From contig CM055730.1 in NCBI GenBank assembly GCA_029465975.1, positions 24,798,344 to 24,862,343 of the forward strand: a stretch of 64,000 nucleotides of DNA, written 5' to 3'. Below are positions 1-9,949 of the stretch, in pieces (position 1 is the stretch's first letter; every line of letters begins with the position of its first letter). Made by a program: the position numbers and the translations under genes. This DNA comes from Dallia pectoralis. Taxonomy: Eukaryota > Chordata > Actinopteri > Esociformes > Umbridae. Under the pieces are notes generated by a model that saw only the letters and a list, made by a program, of their open reading frames with translations, did not search any database and had not been told where the DNA came from.

Positions 1-560
1 CCGCCGCCACGACTACTTCGCGATGGCCGCCGCCACGACTACGCTCGCGATGGCCGCCGCCACGACTACGCTCGCGATGGCCGCCGCCACGGCACGCTCG
101 CGATGGCCGCCGCCACGGCACGCTCGCGATGGCCGCCGCCACGGCATCGCTCGCGATGGCCGCCGCCACGGCATCGCTCACGATGTCCGCCGCCACGGCA
201 TCGCTCACGATGTCCGCCGCCACGGCATCGCTCACGATGTCCGCCGCCACGGCATCGCTCACGATGTCCGCCGCCACGGCATCGCTCACGATGTCCGCCG
301 CCACGGCATCGCTCACGATGGCCGCCGCCACGGCATCGCTCACGATGGCCGCCGCCACGGCATCGCTCACGATGGCCGCCGCCACGGCATCGCTCACGAT
401 GGCCGCCGCCACGGGCATCGCTCACGATGGCCGCCGCCACGGCATCGCTCACGATGGCCGCCGCCACGGCATCGCTCACGATGGCCGCCGCCACGCCGCT
501 CAAGATGGCGGTCGCCACGCCGCTCAAGATGGCGGTTTCTATGCCGCTCAAGCTGGCAGT
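1..560 (+). repeat. 27-bp coding-type minisatellite
   Basis: About eighteen tandem units of the type GATGGCCGCCGCCACGGCAT + CGCTCAC. The period is 27 bp, so all + frames stay open; one frame reads M-A-A-A-T-A-S-L-T repeats. Units at the left end are shorter and variant (ACTACG, GGCACG), and at 480-555 they decay into AAGATGGCGGT-type units. A long antisense frame also stays open, so open frames alone do not prove coding. The MAAA-type unit resembles the MAAAPQHE unit of the element at 2,849-7,213. Confidence 0.9.
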
Positions 561-715
561 CGGCCACCAAGGCCCATTAAGGGCCAGACCCGCGGACATT
601 CCCCCTGTTGGGACTGACCCTTTGGGGTGGACTGTTGGTTCTCTCCTGTTGCTCCCTTGTTGTTTTTTTTGTTATCTTTCGGCTATCTGGGAAGCTAGCC
701 TTTTGGTGGGGGATA

Positions 716-1099
716 CTGTCACGAGTGGTTAGGGGGCGTTGCTGCACTGTTTGTATTTCGGTGAAGCACTTCCTGGTTTTTGGTTTATTAGTCACGGCTG
801 TTTTCATTCAGTCATTAGTCCGGGCTATAAAGGGGATCTAGGATTATTCACAGGTGTTCAGCATTTGTTTGATGTCAGATGGTAATAGCGGTGAGTGTTT
901 GTGTTACCTGTTACCTGTTGTTCGTGAACGTTTTTTTATAAGTCGCTATATGCGCATCTTTGATTTAAGTTCAACAGTTTAGTGTGTTTTCGCCGTACTC
1001 GGTTTGTTTTACTTTGAATTGTATTAAATAAAACCTGAGAAACGGATCATACGTCTCTGCAGATGGCTCTCACCACACTACGCCGCTCCATTCATGACA
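716..1099 (+). repeat. LTR (TGTCACGAGTGG family)
   Basis: Starts TGTCACGAGTGG directly after a purine tract and ends CATGACA, giving TGTCA/TGACA inverted ends over 384 bp. A TATA-like GCTATAAAGG lies near 824 and an AATAAA polyadenylation signal near 1,027, in the order expected for U3-R-U5 on the + strand. A related LTR start is seen at 41,094, and a reverse-strand relative at 48,708-49,063. Confidence 0.7.
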
Positions 1100-2338
1100 T
1101 ATACTAAGGGGTAGATAGTAATATACAAAATGTTGTAAGCATATTGATGTTTATATTCTTTTCATTTCGATGCACAACAATACTTTGTTGAAGACTCTTG
1201 TTGGCTATATCAACACTGATGTTTATTCGTTAGACTCTGCTAGCCACCGAGTATATCCTGGTACCATTGGATAGAGGAGGTCCCACAGAATCACCCATGC
1301 TTTGAATGGAGTAAATCAGATAATGTGTGCCGGAGATATGGCTTATTGAACGTGGGCAGTACAACCGAGCCCACAATGACTGGCTGCGCTGGGAACAGAG
1401 ACCATATAGTCGGAGTTCCAGCGGATGAATCACGCCTCTCACAGCCGAATGGTTGGAAGGATATGGGGATTCCCACAGAACCACGCCTCTCACAGAAGGA
1501 TAGGGGGATTCCCACAGAATTACGCATACTTTGAATGGAGTGAATCGGATATAACGTGTCATTGGAATTCACATAGGTATACAGGCATATTTTTGTATTA
1601 GATAATTGAATTTAAAAGTTACCTTATATTTGTGGGCTGACATTGACAAAACTGCTAATGCGGATTTACTTCCTTCCCCAGCCGACGTGAAAAAACTGAA
1701 TTATATGGAAAGTCAAGGCTGAACATTGTACATTGATTTTAATTACTAAACGCAACGCCAGCGGGCGCAGGCTGTTTGTTGGCTAGACATTTCTAAATAT
1801 AAATGAGTTCAGCAAGTTTAGAGACGTCGGTCTTTAGGCTTCATTCACATGCAAATCCCGACCATTTACAATGCAATCCGTTTGCCCCACACCCCCAACA
1901 ACAGACTCCTCTATATCTTACAATGCAATCCGGTCACACCCAATAAGACTTCCATATCTTAGAACTGAGTTCGCGAAATCATCCAACCATAAGAAAAACT
2001 AGACCGATTTGCACAAAACGAAATAGTTATTTTCTCAAATGTTCTCCAAACTCATCCGTCAGTTCCAAAGTCTCACAGTATAATATGATAATAGCTGCCG
2101 GGTACTAACTTCAGGCTATTTTATGTGGGGGCAGTGTCTTTATGATTTACATCTGAATGCGCGATAGAGGGAATCAATGGAACTGGCCAGCCAGTGACCT
2201 GAATTTTCTTCAAGAAAGGGAGATGATAAATACTTAGACTGTGTCTTTGTGTGGGTATATGTTAGAACGCTGTATAGAATTATTACAAAAATGCGTTGTA
2301 CTGTTTTCTGTTCTATTTCCACGTTGGTTGTTGGTTAA
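1100..2338 (+). repeat. Left arm of a long inverted repeat
   Basis: This stretch matches the reverse complement of 8,575-9,590 over most of its length. Examples are the CCCACAGAA(C/T)CACGCC block (1,410-1,540), the ATGCAAATCC...CATTTACAATGCAATCCGTT block (1,850-1,890), and the GAACTGGCCAGCCAGTGACC block (2,180-2,200). The arm ends at a TTAA at 2,335-2,338, and the other arm begins at a TTAA at 8,575, so both may be copies of one piggyBac-like (TTAA-targeting) element in opposite orientation. No coding frame is convincing. Confidence 0.7.
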
Positions 2339-2534
2339 AAGCAAATGTATTTACATATGTATAACATACATTTCTCTCAGACTTGATTACGTGGGATAAT
2401 TGCTTCATATAGTTAGTGTTATCTGGCCAAAATAAGTGAGTTACATGAATGCGCCTCTTCAAATAGGATTATTGTCCCCAACCAAAGCATGTTGTATTCA
2501 GTGAGCTTCCTGTCAAATGCCAACAATTCGCGAG

Positions 2535-2848
2535 TCCGTATTATATTATTACAACAAGGTATTTGGTATTGAATGCGAGATGTACGTTTTGCTCATTATT
2601 GATTTGAACGGACATAACAGATTATGATAAATACTTTTAGGTTGTGTCTGTGTGGGTAAACCATACGTTTCTGATGTGCGTCACATGAATTAAATACTTC
2701 ATATCATATTAACTCAATCATGTCTAACAAGTTAATTTTCGTTAATTTAAAATTATTCCATTGTTTAACACTCCGTATTATATTATTACAACAAGGTATT
2801 TGGTATTGAATGCGAGATGTACGTTTTGCTCATTATTGATTTGAACGG
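2535..2848 (+). repeat. 237-bp tandem duplication, second copy split by an LTR element
   Basis: The sequence from TCCGTATTATATTATTACAA at 2,535 repeats at 2,772 with nearly no change, a period of 237 bp. The second copy runs to 2,848, is interrupted by the LTR element 2,849-7,213, and resumes at 7,214 with the same ...AACGG|ACATAACAG... text. The first copy therefore preserves the uninterrupted target site. Confidence 0.85.
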
Positions 2849-3289
2849 TGTCAGGATTGGGGCTTTCGAGCAGGTTGAGGACACAAACGCAGAGTGCTGT
2901 GCAATAACAGGGTTTATTTTCTCCCAAAACAGGAACGGGTAGCTTCATACAAAGACAATCCTTAACACTTAACAGAAACACAGAAGAACAACATAATTAA
3001 CAAAACCTCCCCTTAGTGCGACAGAACATACTAAACACAGAACACCAGAATAATCACGCAATACATAACAGGACCAGCAAACGCAAAACAAGAGAAACAT
3101 ACCTTAACAATGACCGACACTGAAAGACAGGAACCGACAGAACTAAGTACAGGGACTAACGAGCAAACACAACCCAGGTGCGGACAAAAACACAGGTGAA
3201 CGAACAAGTCCCTAATTTTCCCTCTCTCCGGATGCGGGGGAGGTGTCATCACCACCATGGAGTGCGAGGACAGGGCTCTGTCCCTTACA
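2849..3289 (-). repeat. LTR of the minisatellite LTR element (3' LTR in element sense)
   Basis: 441 bp, running TGTCAGGATTGG to CCCTTACA on the + strand. It is nearly identical to 6,773-7,213; the differences noticed are few (GAACGGG versus GAAAGGG near 2,936). In element sense it starts TGTAAGGG and ends CCTGACA. A TTTATT at about 2,917 is the reversed AATAAA. Confidence 0.9.
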
Positions 3290-3539
3290 GAATCCCCCAC
3301 CAAGGGGCGCGGCTCCTGAAGCGCCCAAAACACAAAAGCAGATATAATCCAAGAGTTGGACATGGGCAGGACGGAGAGACGGGTCTCGGGCAGGACAGAG
3401 GCTGACAGGCCAGGAGGCCGCCCGGTCTGGTGGATGCCAGTCAGGAGACCGGACAGGTGGAGACGGATCAGGTGGTCGACCCGGCGGGAGCAGGTCTGGA
3501 GGCCGGACAGGTAGAGACGGGTCATGGGTTCTACCCGGC

Positions 3540-3950
3540 AGGAGCGGGTCAGGCGGTCTGCCCGGTGGGAGCGGGTCAGGAGGTCTACCCGGCGGGAGCG
3601 GGTCAGGAGGTCTACCCGGCGGAAGCGGATCTGGAGATCGACCCGGCGGATGCAGGTCAGGAGACAGGTCAGGAGGTCGACCCGGCGGATGAGGGTCAGG
3701 AGATCGACCCGGCGGAAGCAGATCTGGAGGTCTACCCGGCGGGAGCGTGTCTGGAGGTCTACCCGGCGGGAGCGTGTCTGGAGGTCTACCCGGCGGGAGC
3801 GTGTCTGGAGGTCTACCCGGCGGGAGCGTGTCTGGAGGTCTACCCGGCGGGAGCGTGTCTGGAGGTCTACCCGGCGGGAGCGTGTCAGGAGGTCTACTCG
3901 GCGGGAGCAGATCTGGAGGTCGGACAGGAGGGTGCAGGTCTAGAGGTCGA
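3540..3950 (+). repeat. 27-bp minisatellite array inside LTR element
   Basis: Units built on GGAGGTCTACCCGGCGGGAG + CGTGTCT repeat with a 27-bp period. They are most regular at 3,724-3,890 and more varied before that (GGTCGACCCGGCGGATG variants). On the element's sense (minus) strand the units stay free of stops only in some frames. Confidence 0.85.
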
Positions 3951-4019
3951 CCAGGCAGAGACGGGTCAGGAGGCAGTGCCGGGGGAGACGGGTCAGGAGG
4001 CAGGGCCGGGGGAGACGGG

Positions 4020-4405
4020 TCTGGAGGCCGTGCCGGAGGACACGGTTCAGGAGGCCGTGCCGGAGGACACGGTTCAGGAGGCCGTGCCGGAGGACACGGT
4101 TCAGGAGGCCGTGCCGGAGGACACGGTTCAGGAGGCCGTGCCGGAGGACACGGTTCAGGAGGCCGTGCCGGAGGACACGGTTCAGGAGGCCGTGCCGGAG
4201 GACACGGTTCAGGAGGCCGTGCCGGAGGACACGGTTCAGGAGGCCGTGCCGGAGGACACGGTTCAGGAGGCCGTGCCGGAGGACACGGTTCAGGAGGCCG
4301 TGCCGGAGGACACGGTTCAGGAGGCCGTGCCGGAGGACACGGTTCAGGAGGCCGTGCCGGAGGAAACGGTTCAGGAGGCCGTGCCGGAGGACACGGTTCA
4401 GGTGA
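4020..4405 (+). repeat. 27-bp minisatellite array, about 14 units
   Basis: Unit GGAGGCCGTGCCGGAGGACA + CGGTTCA, 27 bp, almost perfectly repeated; single substitutions such as GGAAACGG appear near the end. Near-perfect homogeneity suggests recent expansion. Confidence 0.92.
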
Positions 4406-6386
4406 ACCGGCTTTGGCCCGACAACAGTCCTTGGCCCGGCAACAGTCCTTGGCCCGGCAACAGTCCTTGGCCCGGCAACAGTCCTTGGCCCGGCAACAGT
4501 CCTTGGCCCGGCCAGGATGACGGCCTCGGGCATTGGACGGGGCTCGAAGACAGGACGGGGCTCGAGGACAGGACGGGGGACCGGACTGGAGTCAGGCAGG
4601 GGGACAGGACTGGAGTCAGGCAGGGGGACAGGACTGGAGTCAGGCAGGGGGACAGGACTGGAGTCAGGCAGGGGGACAGGACTGGAGTCAGGCAGGGGGA
4701 CAGGACTGGAGTCAGGCAGGGGGACAGGACTGGAGTCAGGCAGGGGGACAGGACTGGAGTCAGGCAGGGGGACAGGACTGGAGTCAGGCAGGGGGACAGG
4801 ACTGGAGTGAGCTCTGGGTCTGGAGTGAGCTCTGGGTCTGGAGTGAGCTCTGGGACAGGAGTGAGCTCTGGGACAGGAGTGAGCTCTGGGACAGGAGTGA
4901 GCTCTGGGACAGGAGTGAGCTCTGGGACAGGAGTGAGCTCTGGGTCTGGAGTGAGCTCTGGGTCTGGAGTGAGCTCTGGGTCTGGAGTGAGCTCTGGGTC
5001 TGGAGTGAGCTCTGGGTCTGGAGTGAGCTCTGGGTCTGGAGTGAGCTCTGGGTCTGGAGTGAGCTCTGGGTCTGGAGTGAGCTCTGGGTCTGGAGTGAGC
5101 TCTGGGACTGGAGTGAGCTCTGGGACTGGAGTGAGCTCGGGGACTGGAGTGAGCTCGGGGACTGGAGTGAGCTCGGGGACTGGAGTGAGCTCGGGGACTG
5201 GGACGAGCTCGGGGACTGGGCCAGACACGGGGACTGGGCCAGACACGGGGACTGGGCCAGACACGGGGACTGGGCCAGACACGGGGACTGGGCCAGACAC
5301 GGGGACTGGGCCAGACACGGGGACTGGGCCAGACACGGGGACTGGGCCAGACACGGGGACTGGGCCAGACACGGGGACTGGGCCAGACACGGGGACTGGG
5401 ACAGACACGGGGACTGGGACAGAGACGGGGACTGGGACAGAGACGGGGACAGGCTCAGAGACGGGGACAGGCTCAGAGACGGGGACAGGCTCAGAGACGG
5501 GGACAGGCTCAGAGACCGGGACAGGCTCAGAGACCGGGACAGGCTCAGAGACCGGGACAGGCTCAGAGACCGGGACAGGCTCAGAGACGGGGACAGGCTC
5601 AGAGACGGGGACAGGCTCAGAGACGGGGACAGGCTCAGACTGGGAAACGGGGACAGGCTCAGACTGGGAAACGGGGACAGGCTCAGACTGGGAAACGGGG
5701 ACAGGCTCAGACTGGGAAACTGGCTTAGGCAGGGAAACTGGGACTGGGACAGGCTCAGGCTGGGAACCTGGGACAGGCAAAGACACGGGGACTGGCTCTG
5801 GCAAGGACACGGGGACTGGCTCAGGCAAGGACACGGGGACTGGCTCAGGCAAGGACACGGGGACAGACTCGGGCAAGGAAACTGGAGGGAGCTCGGTGAC
5901 TGGCCGAAGGTGTGGTGCACGGCGGAGAAGTTGTGCCCTCAGGTAGTCCAGGAGCTCAGGGCAGAGATCTTCTTGTCCCTTCCTCCACACGAAGAACTCC
6001 TGATGCCACCACCTCCTTTCATCGTCCATCACCGCCACCTCCTGGACCCAGGCCAGAAAGTCGACAAATACCCCCAGATCCTCCCGTAGAGCCCTCTCCA
6101 AGGCCGGGGAGGTAGCCGATGGTGGCGTGGGCCTGGAGGACACCGGATAGACCGGTTCATAGGGGCCCGTTTCGAGCGGCGGGGCGGCAGCCATCTCATG
6201 CTGCGGGGCGGCAGCCATCTCATGCTGCGGGGCGGCAGCCATCTCATGCTGCGGGGCGGCAGCCATCTCATGCTGCGGGGCGGCAGCCATCTCATGCTGC
6301 GGGGCGGCAGCCATCTCATGCTGCGGGGCGGCAGCCATCTCATGCTGCGGGGCGGCGGCCATCTCATGCTGCGGGGCGGCGGCCAT
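4398..6386 (-). CDS. Proline-rich repeat protein of the LTR element
   Basis: A 662-codon frame in the element's sense direction. It opens inside the MAAAPQHE array. Next comes the only non-repetitive part, roughly residues 70-175, rich in Trp, Glu and Leu (contains WWHQEFFVWRKGQEDL and LLDYLRAQLLRRAP), followed by about 480 residues of Pro/Val/Glu repeats (SLPEPVPV, SEPVPV, SGPVPV, PVPELT, SPCLTPVL). I do not recognise the unique part. By position it could be a relic of a gag-like protein, but there is no zinc knuckle or capsid motif. The real start is unclear because 23- and 25-bp units in the MAAAPQHE array shift the frame upstream. Long + strand frames over the same interval are by-products of the stop-free repeats. 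Whether it is translated is unknown. Confidence 0.45.
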   Translation of the reverse strand: MAAAPQHEMAAAPQHEMAAAPQHEMAAAPQHEMAAAPQHEMAAAPQHEMAAAPQHEMAAAPQHEMAAAPPLETGPYEPVYPVSSRPTPPSATSPALERALREDLGVFVDFLAWVQEVAVMDDERRWWHQEFFVWRKGQEDLCPELLDYLRAQLLRRAPHLRPVTELPPVSLPESVPVSLPEPVPVSLPEPVPVSLPEPVPVSLPVPGSQPEPVPVPVSLPKPVSQSEPVPVSQSEPVPVSQSEPVPVSQSEPVPVSEPVPVSEPVPVSEPVPVSEPVPVSEPVPVSEPVPVSEPVPVSEPVPVSEPVPVSEPVPVSVPVPVSVPVPVSVPVPVSGPVPVSGPVPVSGPVPVSGPVPVSGPVPVSGPVPVSGPVPVSGPVPVSGPVPVSGPVPELVPVPELTPVPELTPVPELTPVPELTPVPELTPVPELTPDPELTPDPELTPDPELTPDPELTPDPELTPDPELTPDPELTPDPELTPDPELTPVPELTPVPELTPVPELTPVPELTPVPELTPDPELTPDPELTPVLSPCLTPVLSPCLTPVLSPCLTPVLSPCLTPVLSPCLTPVLSPCLTPVLSPCLTPVLSPCLTPVLSPCLTPVRSPVLSSSPVLSSSPVQCPRPSSWPGQGLLPGQGLLPGQGLLPGQGLLPGQGLLSGQSRFT
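4412..4515 (+). repeat. 18-bp minisatellite array, about 6 units
   Basis: Unit CTTGGCCCGGCAACAGTC, 18 bp. The minus-strand sense frame reads G-Q-G-L-L-P repeats at the C-terminal end of the long element frame. Confidence 0.92.
4575..4805 (+). repeat. 24-bp minisatellite array, about 9 units
   Basis: Unit GACTGGAGTCAGGCAGGGGG + ACAG, 24 bp. In the minus-strand frame it reads L-S-P-C-L-T-P-V. Confidence 0.92.
4805..5215 (+). repeat. 18-bp minisatellite array, about 23 units
   Basis: Unit GAGTGAGCTCTGGGTCTG with blocks of variants (GGACAG, GGACTG, GAGCTCGGGG). Variant units sit in consecutive runs, as expected from block duplication. The minus-strand frame reads P-E-L-T-P-(D/V) repeats. Confidence 0.92.
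5215..5640 (+). repeat. Two 18-bp minisatellite arrays in series
   Basis: First GACTGGGCCAGACACGGG (about 10 units, to about 5,400), then ACAGGCTCAGAGACGGGG (about 14 units, to about 5,640) with a run of GACCGGG variants in the middle. Minus-strand readings are S-G-P-V-P-V and S-E-P-V-P-V. Confidence 0.92.
5637..5885 (+). repeat. Two short 24-bp minisatellite arrays
   Basis: ACTGGGAAACGGGGACAGGC + TCAG repeats about four times (5,638-5,730), then GCAAGGACACGGGGACTGGC + TCAG about four times (5,800-5,880). Both keep the minus-strand frame open (S-Q-S-E-P-V-P-V and S-L-P-E-P-V-P-V). Confidence 0.88.
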
Positions 6387-6534
6387 CTCATGCTGCGGGC
6401 GGCGGCCATCTCATGCTGCGGGGGCGGCGGCCATCTCATGCTGCGGGGCGGCGGCCATCTCATGCTGCGGGGCGGCGGCCATCTTATGCTGCGGGCGGCG
6501 GCCATCTCATGCTGCGGGGCAGCAGCCATGGGTG
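6180..6534 (-). repeat. 24-bp minisatellite coding MAAAPQHE, with frame-breaking units
   Basis: Unit CATCTCATGCTGCGGGGCGG + CAGC, 24 bp, about 14 units. Around 6,395-6,425 and 6,490-6,510 units of 23 and 25 bp occur (CTGCGGGCGG and CTGCGGGGGCGG), so the sense frame is broken within the array. The unit changes from GGCAGCC to GGCGGCC to the right of about 6,350. Confidence 0.92.
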
Positions 6535-6583
6535 GTGAGGTGGGGGACAGAAACGTGGAGGTTGAGACGGGAATCAGCTGGAG

Positions 6584-6690
6584 GGTGAAGGGATCCCACC
6601 GGAACTCCCCTCCAGGTACTCCTCATCCTCGGACTCGTCCTCTGGCTCGGAGTCCTCTGCTTCATAGGGCTTTATGTAGAGCCCGTGCAT
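6584..6690 (-). CDS. Short acidic leader frame of the LTR element
   Basis: Reading left from an ATG at 6,690 gives about 35 codons, very rich in Glu, Asp and Ser (contains EDSEPEDESEDEEYLEG), ending in TGA at about 6,584. A comparable acidic stretch (AEDSEEEYLEEYSG) is encoded on the minus strand of the second element near 42,600, in the same relative place. That conservation is the main reason to list it. Function unknown; it may be the N-terminus of the element protein, now separated by a stop. Confidence 0.35.
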
Positions 6691-6772
6691 TAACCCCTCG
6701 TCGGGGTTTCGAGCCGTAGGCTGGCCCACGATACTGCACCCTGCTGTGTCCTCTCTTTTGGGTCGGTCATTC

Positions 6773-7213
6773 TGTCAGGATTGGGGCTTTCGAGCAGGTT
6801 GAGGACACAAACGCAGAGTGCTGTGCAATAACAGGGTTTATTTTCTCCCAAAACAGGAAAGGGTAGCTTCATACAAAGACAATCCTTAACACTTAACAGA
6901 AACACAGAAGAACAACATAATTAACAAAACCTCCCCTTAGTGCGACAGAACATACTAAACACAGAACACCAGAATAATCACGCAATACATAACAGGACCA
7001 GCAAACGCAAAACAAGAGAAACATACCTTAACAATGACCGACACTGAAAGACAGGAACCGACAGAACTAAGTACAGGGACTAACGAGCAAACACAACCCA
7101 GGTGCGGACAAAAACACAGGTGAACGAACAAGTCCCTAATTTTCCCTCTCTCCGGATGCGGGGGAGGTGTCATCACCACCATGGAGTGCGAGGACAGGGC
7201 TCTGTCCCTTACA
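6773..7213 (-). repeat. LTR of the minisatellite LTR element (5' LTR in element sense)
   Basis: 441 bp, matching 2,849-3,289 at a constant offset of 3,924 bp. It is followed by AACGG, the right copy of the target duplication. The segment just inside it (6,690-6,772) should contain the primer-binding site, but I could not match it to a standard tRNA end. Confidence 0.9.
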
Positions 7214-8574
7214 AACGGACATAACAGATTATGATAAATACTTTTAGGTTGTGTCTGTGTGGGTACCATACGTTTCTGATGTGCGTCACATGAATTAAAT
7301 ACTTCATATCATATTAACTCAATCATGTCTAACAAGTTAACAAGTTAATTTTCGTTAATTTAAAATTATTTGTGTGGTATTATGGCACCATAAAGACCTC
7401 AATATACGTGCTTGTCGTTTTGTGGCTGTTTGCCTGTGACGGGACTAAAAATTATTTAGTGTGGTTACTCTAATTTCCAATGTGGCCAACTTTTCTGAAC
7501 GGCTGATTTTCTAAAAATGAGTGCGTCGCACTACGGCGTGGTTGGTATCATTGGAATGGTGAGTTTACACAGAATTAGGGAAAATTGGAAAGGAGTAAAT
7601 CTGAAACTGCCGGCGGGAGAAGCGGGTCCCAGAGTGTTATAGTAATGTTTTAAATTATGCTGCACAAAGACTCCGTGCCCACGGAGTCATGTTTGGTACG
7701 GTTGGAATCATCCATGCTTTGAATGGAGGTAAATCGGATAATGTGTGTTGGAGAAATGGCTTTTGGAACGCAATAAATAGCTTTTGACTCATAATGAATT
7801 GCTGCCCTGAAAACATGAACATGTCTGAGTTCCAGCGGATGAACCACTCCTCTCACAGCCGGGTGGGGGATCCCATAGAACTATGCATACTTTGAATTGA
7901 TAAAGTGTCATCGCAATTTACATATGGATATAGGCATAGTTTTGTAATATAGGAATTTAATAAATAAACATACATTTTTAAGTAACCTTAAATTTGTGTG
8001 CTGACACTGACAAACTGCAGGTGAATACTTTCCTTCCCCATGCGACAGGAACAAACTACTGAATGCTCAAACAGCTAATTCGATTCTGTAAGGCCATTGA
8101 AAATTGTTTCCCACAAACGCACACTAATCACTTTAAATTAAACCAAATTAAGTGACTTATTTTATGTGGGTATGGGTAACATAGGAATAAAACACTTCAG
8201 CCCGAATGCATTGAGCGCAATAAATCAGACAGTTGGAGTTAACAGTAGCGCAACAATAATCCCTTGAAATGCTGGTCTTTTTTGGTTACAACTATTTTTA
8301 CAGTTTATTATAGAATCCATTACTTCAGTGGTTTTATAAAGTAACATTTTATTTCCTGTCAAAAATGATTATTTTTAAGATTCATTTGGTTTAATTTAAA
8401 ATAATAAGAGTGGTTATATGTTACCATAAAAGCCTAAATCTATGTGCACTTATTAAATAATAGTGGACACTTTTAGGCCATCTATTCATTTGCCAGGAGG
8501 TTTTAACATTTTCGCCACCTTGATTTTACAACAGCCCGAACAACGACCCTATCTGAGCCTCGGCACTCCTAGTG
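7214..8574 (+). repeat. Remainder of the duplicated target plus a third, partial copy of the arm family
   Basis: 7,214-7,370 continues the 237-bp duplicated sequence. From about 7,660 to 8,050 the text again resembles the left inverted-repeat arm in the same orientation (ATGCTTTGAATGGAG, GAGTTCCAGCGGATGAACCA, the TGTGCTGACACTGACAAACT block) but is more diverged. 8,100-8,560 is AT-rich with no recognisable gene. Just before 8,575 the text GGCACTCCTAGTG abuts TTAA, a piggyBac-type end. Confidence 0.55.
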
Positions 8575-9590
8575 TTAAACCAACACCATATGTGGAAATA
8601 GAACAGAAAACGACACAACGCAGTTGTGTTATACAGCGTTCTAACAACATACATGATCTAAATGTATTTATCATCTCCCTTTCTTGAAGAAAATCAGGTC
8701 ACTGGCCAGTTCCATTGTTTCACTCTATCGCGCATTCACATGTAATAAAGACACTGCCCCCACATAAAATAGCCTGAAGTTAGTACCCGGCAGATAGGGG
8801 GTGTGGGGTAAACGGATTGCATTGTAAATGGAGTGGATTTGCATGTGAATGAAGCCTAAAGACAGAAGACCGACGTTTCTAAACTTGCTGAATTAGTTTA
8901 GATTTATAAACAATGTCTAGCAGCACTATAGGAGAGCCAACAAACTGCCCGCGCCCGCTGGCGTTGCGGTTATTAATTAAAATAAGTACTGACTATAAAT
9001 CCGTTTTTTCACGTCGGGTGGGGAAGGAAGTAAATCCGCATCAGCAGTTTTGTCAATGTCAGCTCACAAATATAAGGTTACTTTTAAATTAAATTATTTA
9101 ATACAAAACTATGCTTGTGAATGTGAATTGCAATGACACTTTATATCCGATTCACTCAAAGTACGCGTAATTCTGTGGGATTCCCCCTATCCTTCTGTGA
9201 GAGGCGTGGTTCTGTGGGAATCCACCCTATCCTTCCAACCATTCGGCTGTGAGAGGCGTGGTTCATCCGCTGGAACTCCAGGACTATGCGGTCTCAGATC
9301 TCAGCGCAGCCAGTCATTGTGTGCATTCTCGGTTGTACTGCCCACATTCAAAAAGTAATTTCTCCGGTACACATTATCTGATTTACTCCATTCAAAGCAT
9401 GGGTGATTCTGTGGGACCTCCTCTATGCAACTGTACCAGACACGACTCGGTGGCTAGTAGAGTCTAACGAATAAACATCCGTGTATTGATATAGCCTACA
9501 AGAATCTTCAACAAAGTATTGCTGTGTATCGAAATGAAACTAATAAAAACATCAATATGCTTACGACATTTTGTATATTAATATCCCTAT
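8575..9590 (-). repeat. Right arm of the long inverted repeat
   Basis: Reverse complement of much of 1,100-2,338 (see that entry). It begins at TTAA 8,575-8,578 and fades after ACATTTTGTATATTAATAT near 9,580. It carries the same CCCTATCCTTCTGTGAGAGG and ATGCAAATCC-type blocks in inverted order. Confidence 0.7.
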
Positions 9591-9949
9591 ACCCCTATAT
9601 CCCCAGTATAATTTATAGTTTTCTATTCATGTTGTATTTATGCACCTTCCTGCCAATGTAAATTTCTTGTCATACACACATTCATGGCAAATAAACACTT
9701 CTCTGAATAAATAAATATTCAGTTCACGTTGTACATTTGACTATTGTCTAAATTGAGGTTATATACCATCCAGAAACGATATACCTAAATAAGGTGAACT
9801 AAAAGTTGGTAATAAGAATGAAATGCCCGTTCAAATCAATGATGAGGTACAACTCGCATTCAATATTAAATGCCGTGTTGGAACTCCGATAGAACTTTAT
9901 TTTAGAAAATTATGAATATAATGACGCAAACGTAGCTGAACATAAGACA

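Larger units (their letters stand above)
1..1099 (+). mobile_element. 3' part of a non-autonomous LTR retrotransposon
   Basis: The layout reads: coding-type minisatellite (1-about 560), a short unique stretch, a purine-rich tract with GGTGGGGGATAC just before 716, then an LTR to 1,099. This is the same order (minisatellite, purine tract, LTR) as the complete element at 2,849-7,213, so I infer a related element on the + strand whose 5' half lies left of the window. No gag or pol frame is visible in the part present. The LTR abuts the outer end of an inverted-repeat arm, which suggests it inserted there. Confidence 0.6.
2849..7213 (-). mobile_element. Complete non-autonomous Ty3-like LTR retrotransposon
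   Basis: Two 441-bp LTRs (2,849-3,289 and 6,773-7,213) flank 3.48 kb. A 5-bp target duplication AACGG sits at 2,844-2,848 and 7,214-7,218, and an uninterrupted copy of the target lies at about 2,600. The TTTATT on the + strand inside the LTR is a reversed polyadenylation signal, and a purine tract (minus strand GGTGGGGGATTC) abuts the left LTR, so the element reads on the minus strand. There is no protease, reverse transcriptase, RNase H or integrase. The interior is an acidic leader frame, one unique domain and about ten minisatellite arrays. LTR ends and the 5-bp duplication fit Ty3/gypsy-type integration; mobilisation in trans is inferred. Confidence 0.88.

Noticed and set aside
4020..4405. 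CRISPR-like regular repeats
   Set aside because: Units are head-to-tail with no spacers, in a vertebrate intron; this is a minisatellite.
3430..5946. An 838-codon + strand frame and further long + frames over the same stretch
   Set aside because: They run antisense to the LTR element, consist only of minisatellite units, and stay open because unit lengths are multiples of three without stops. The non-repetitive domain is on the minus strand.
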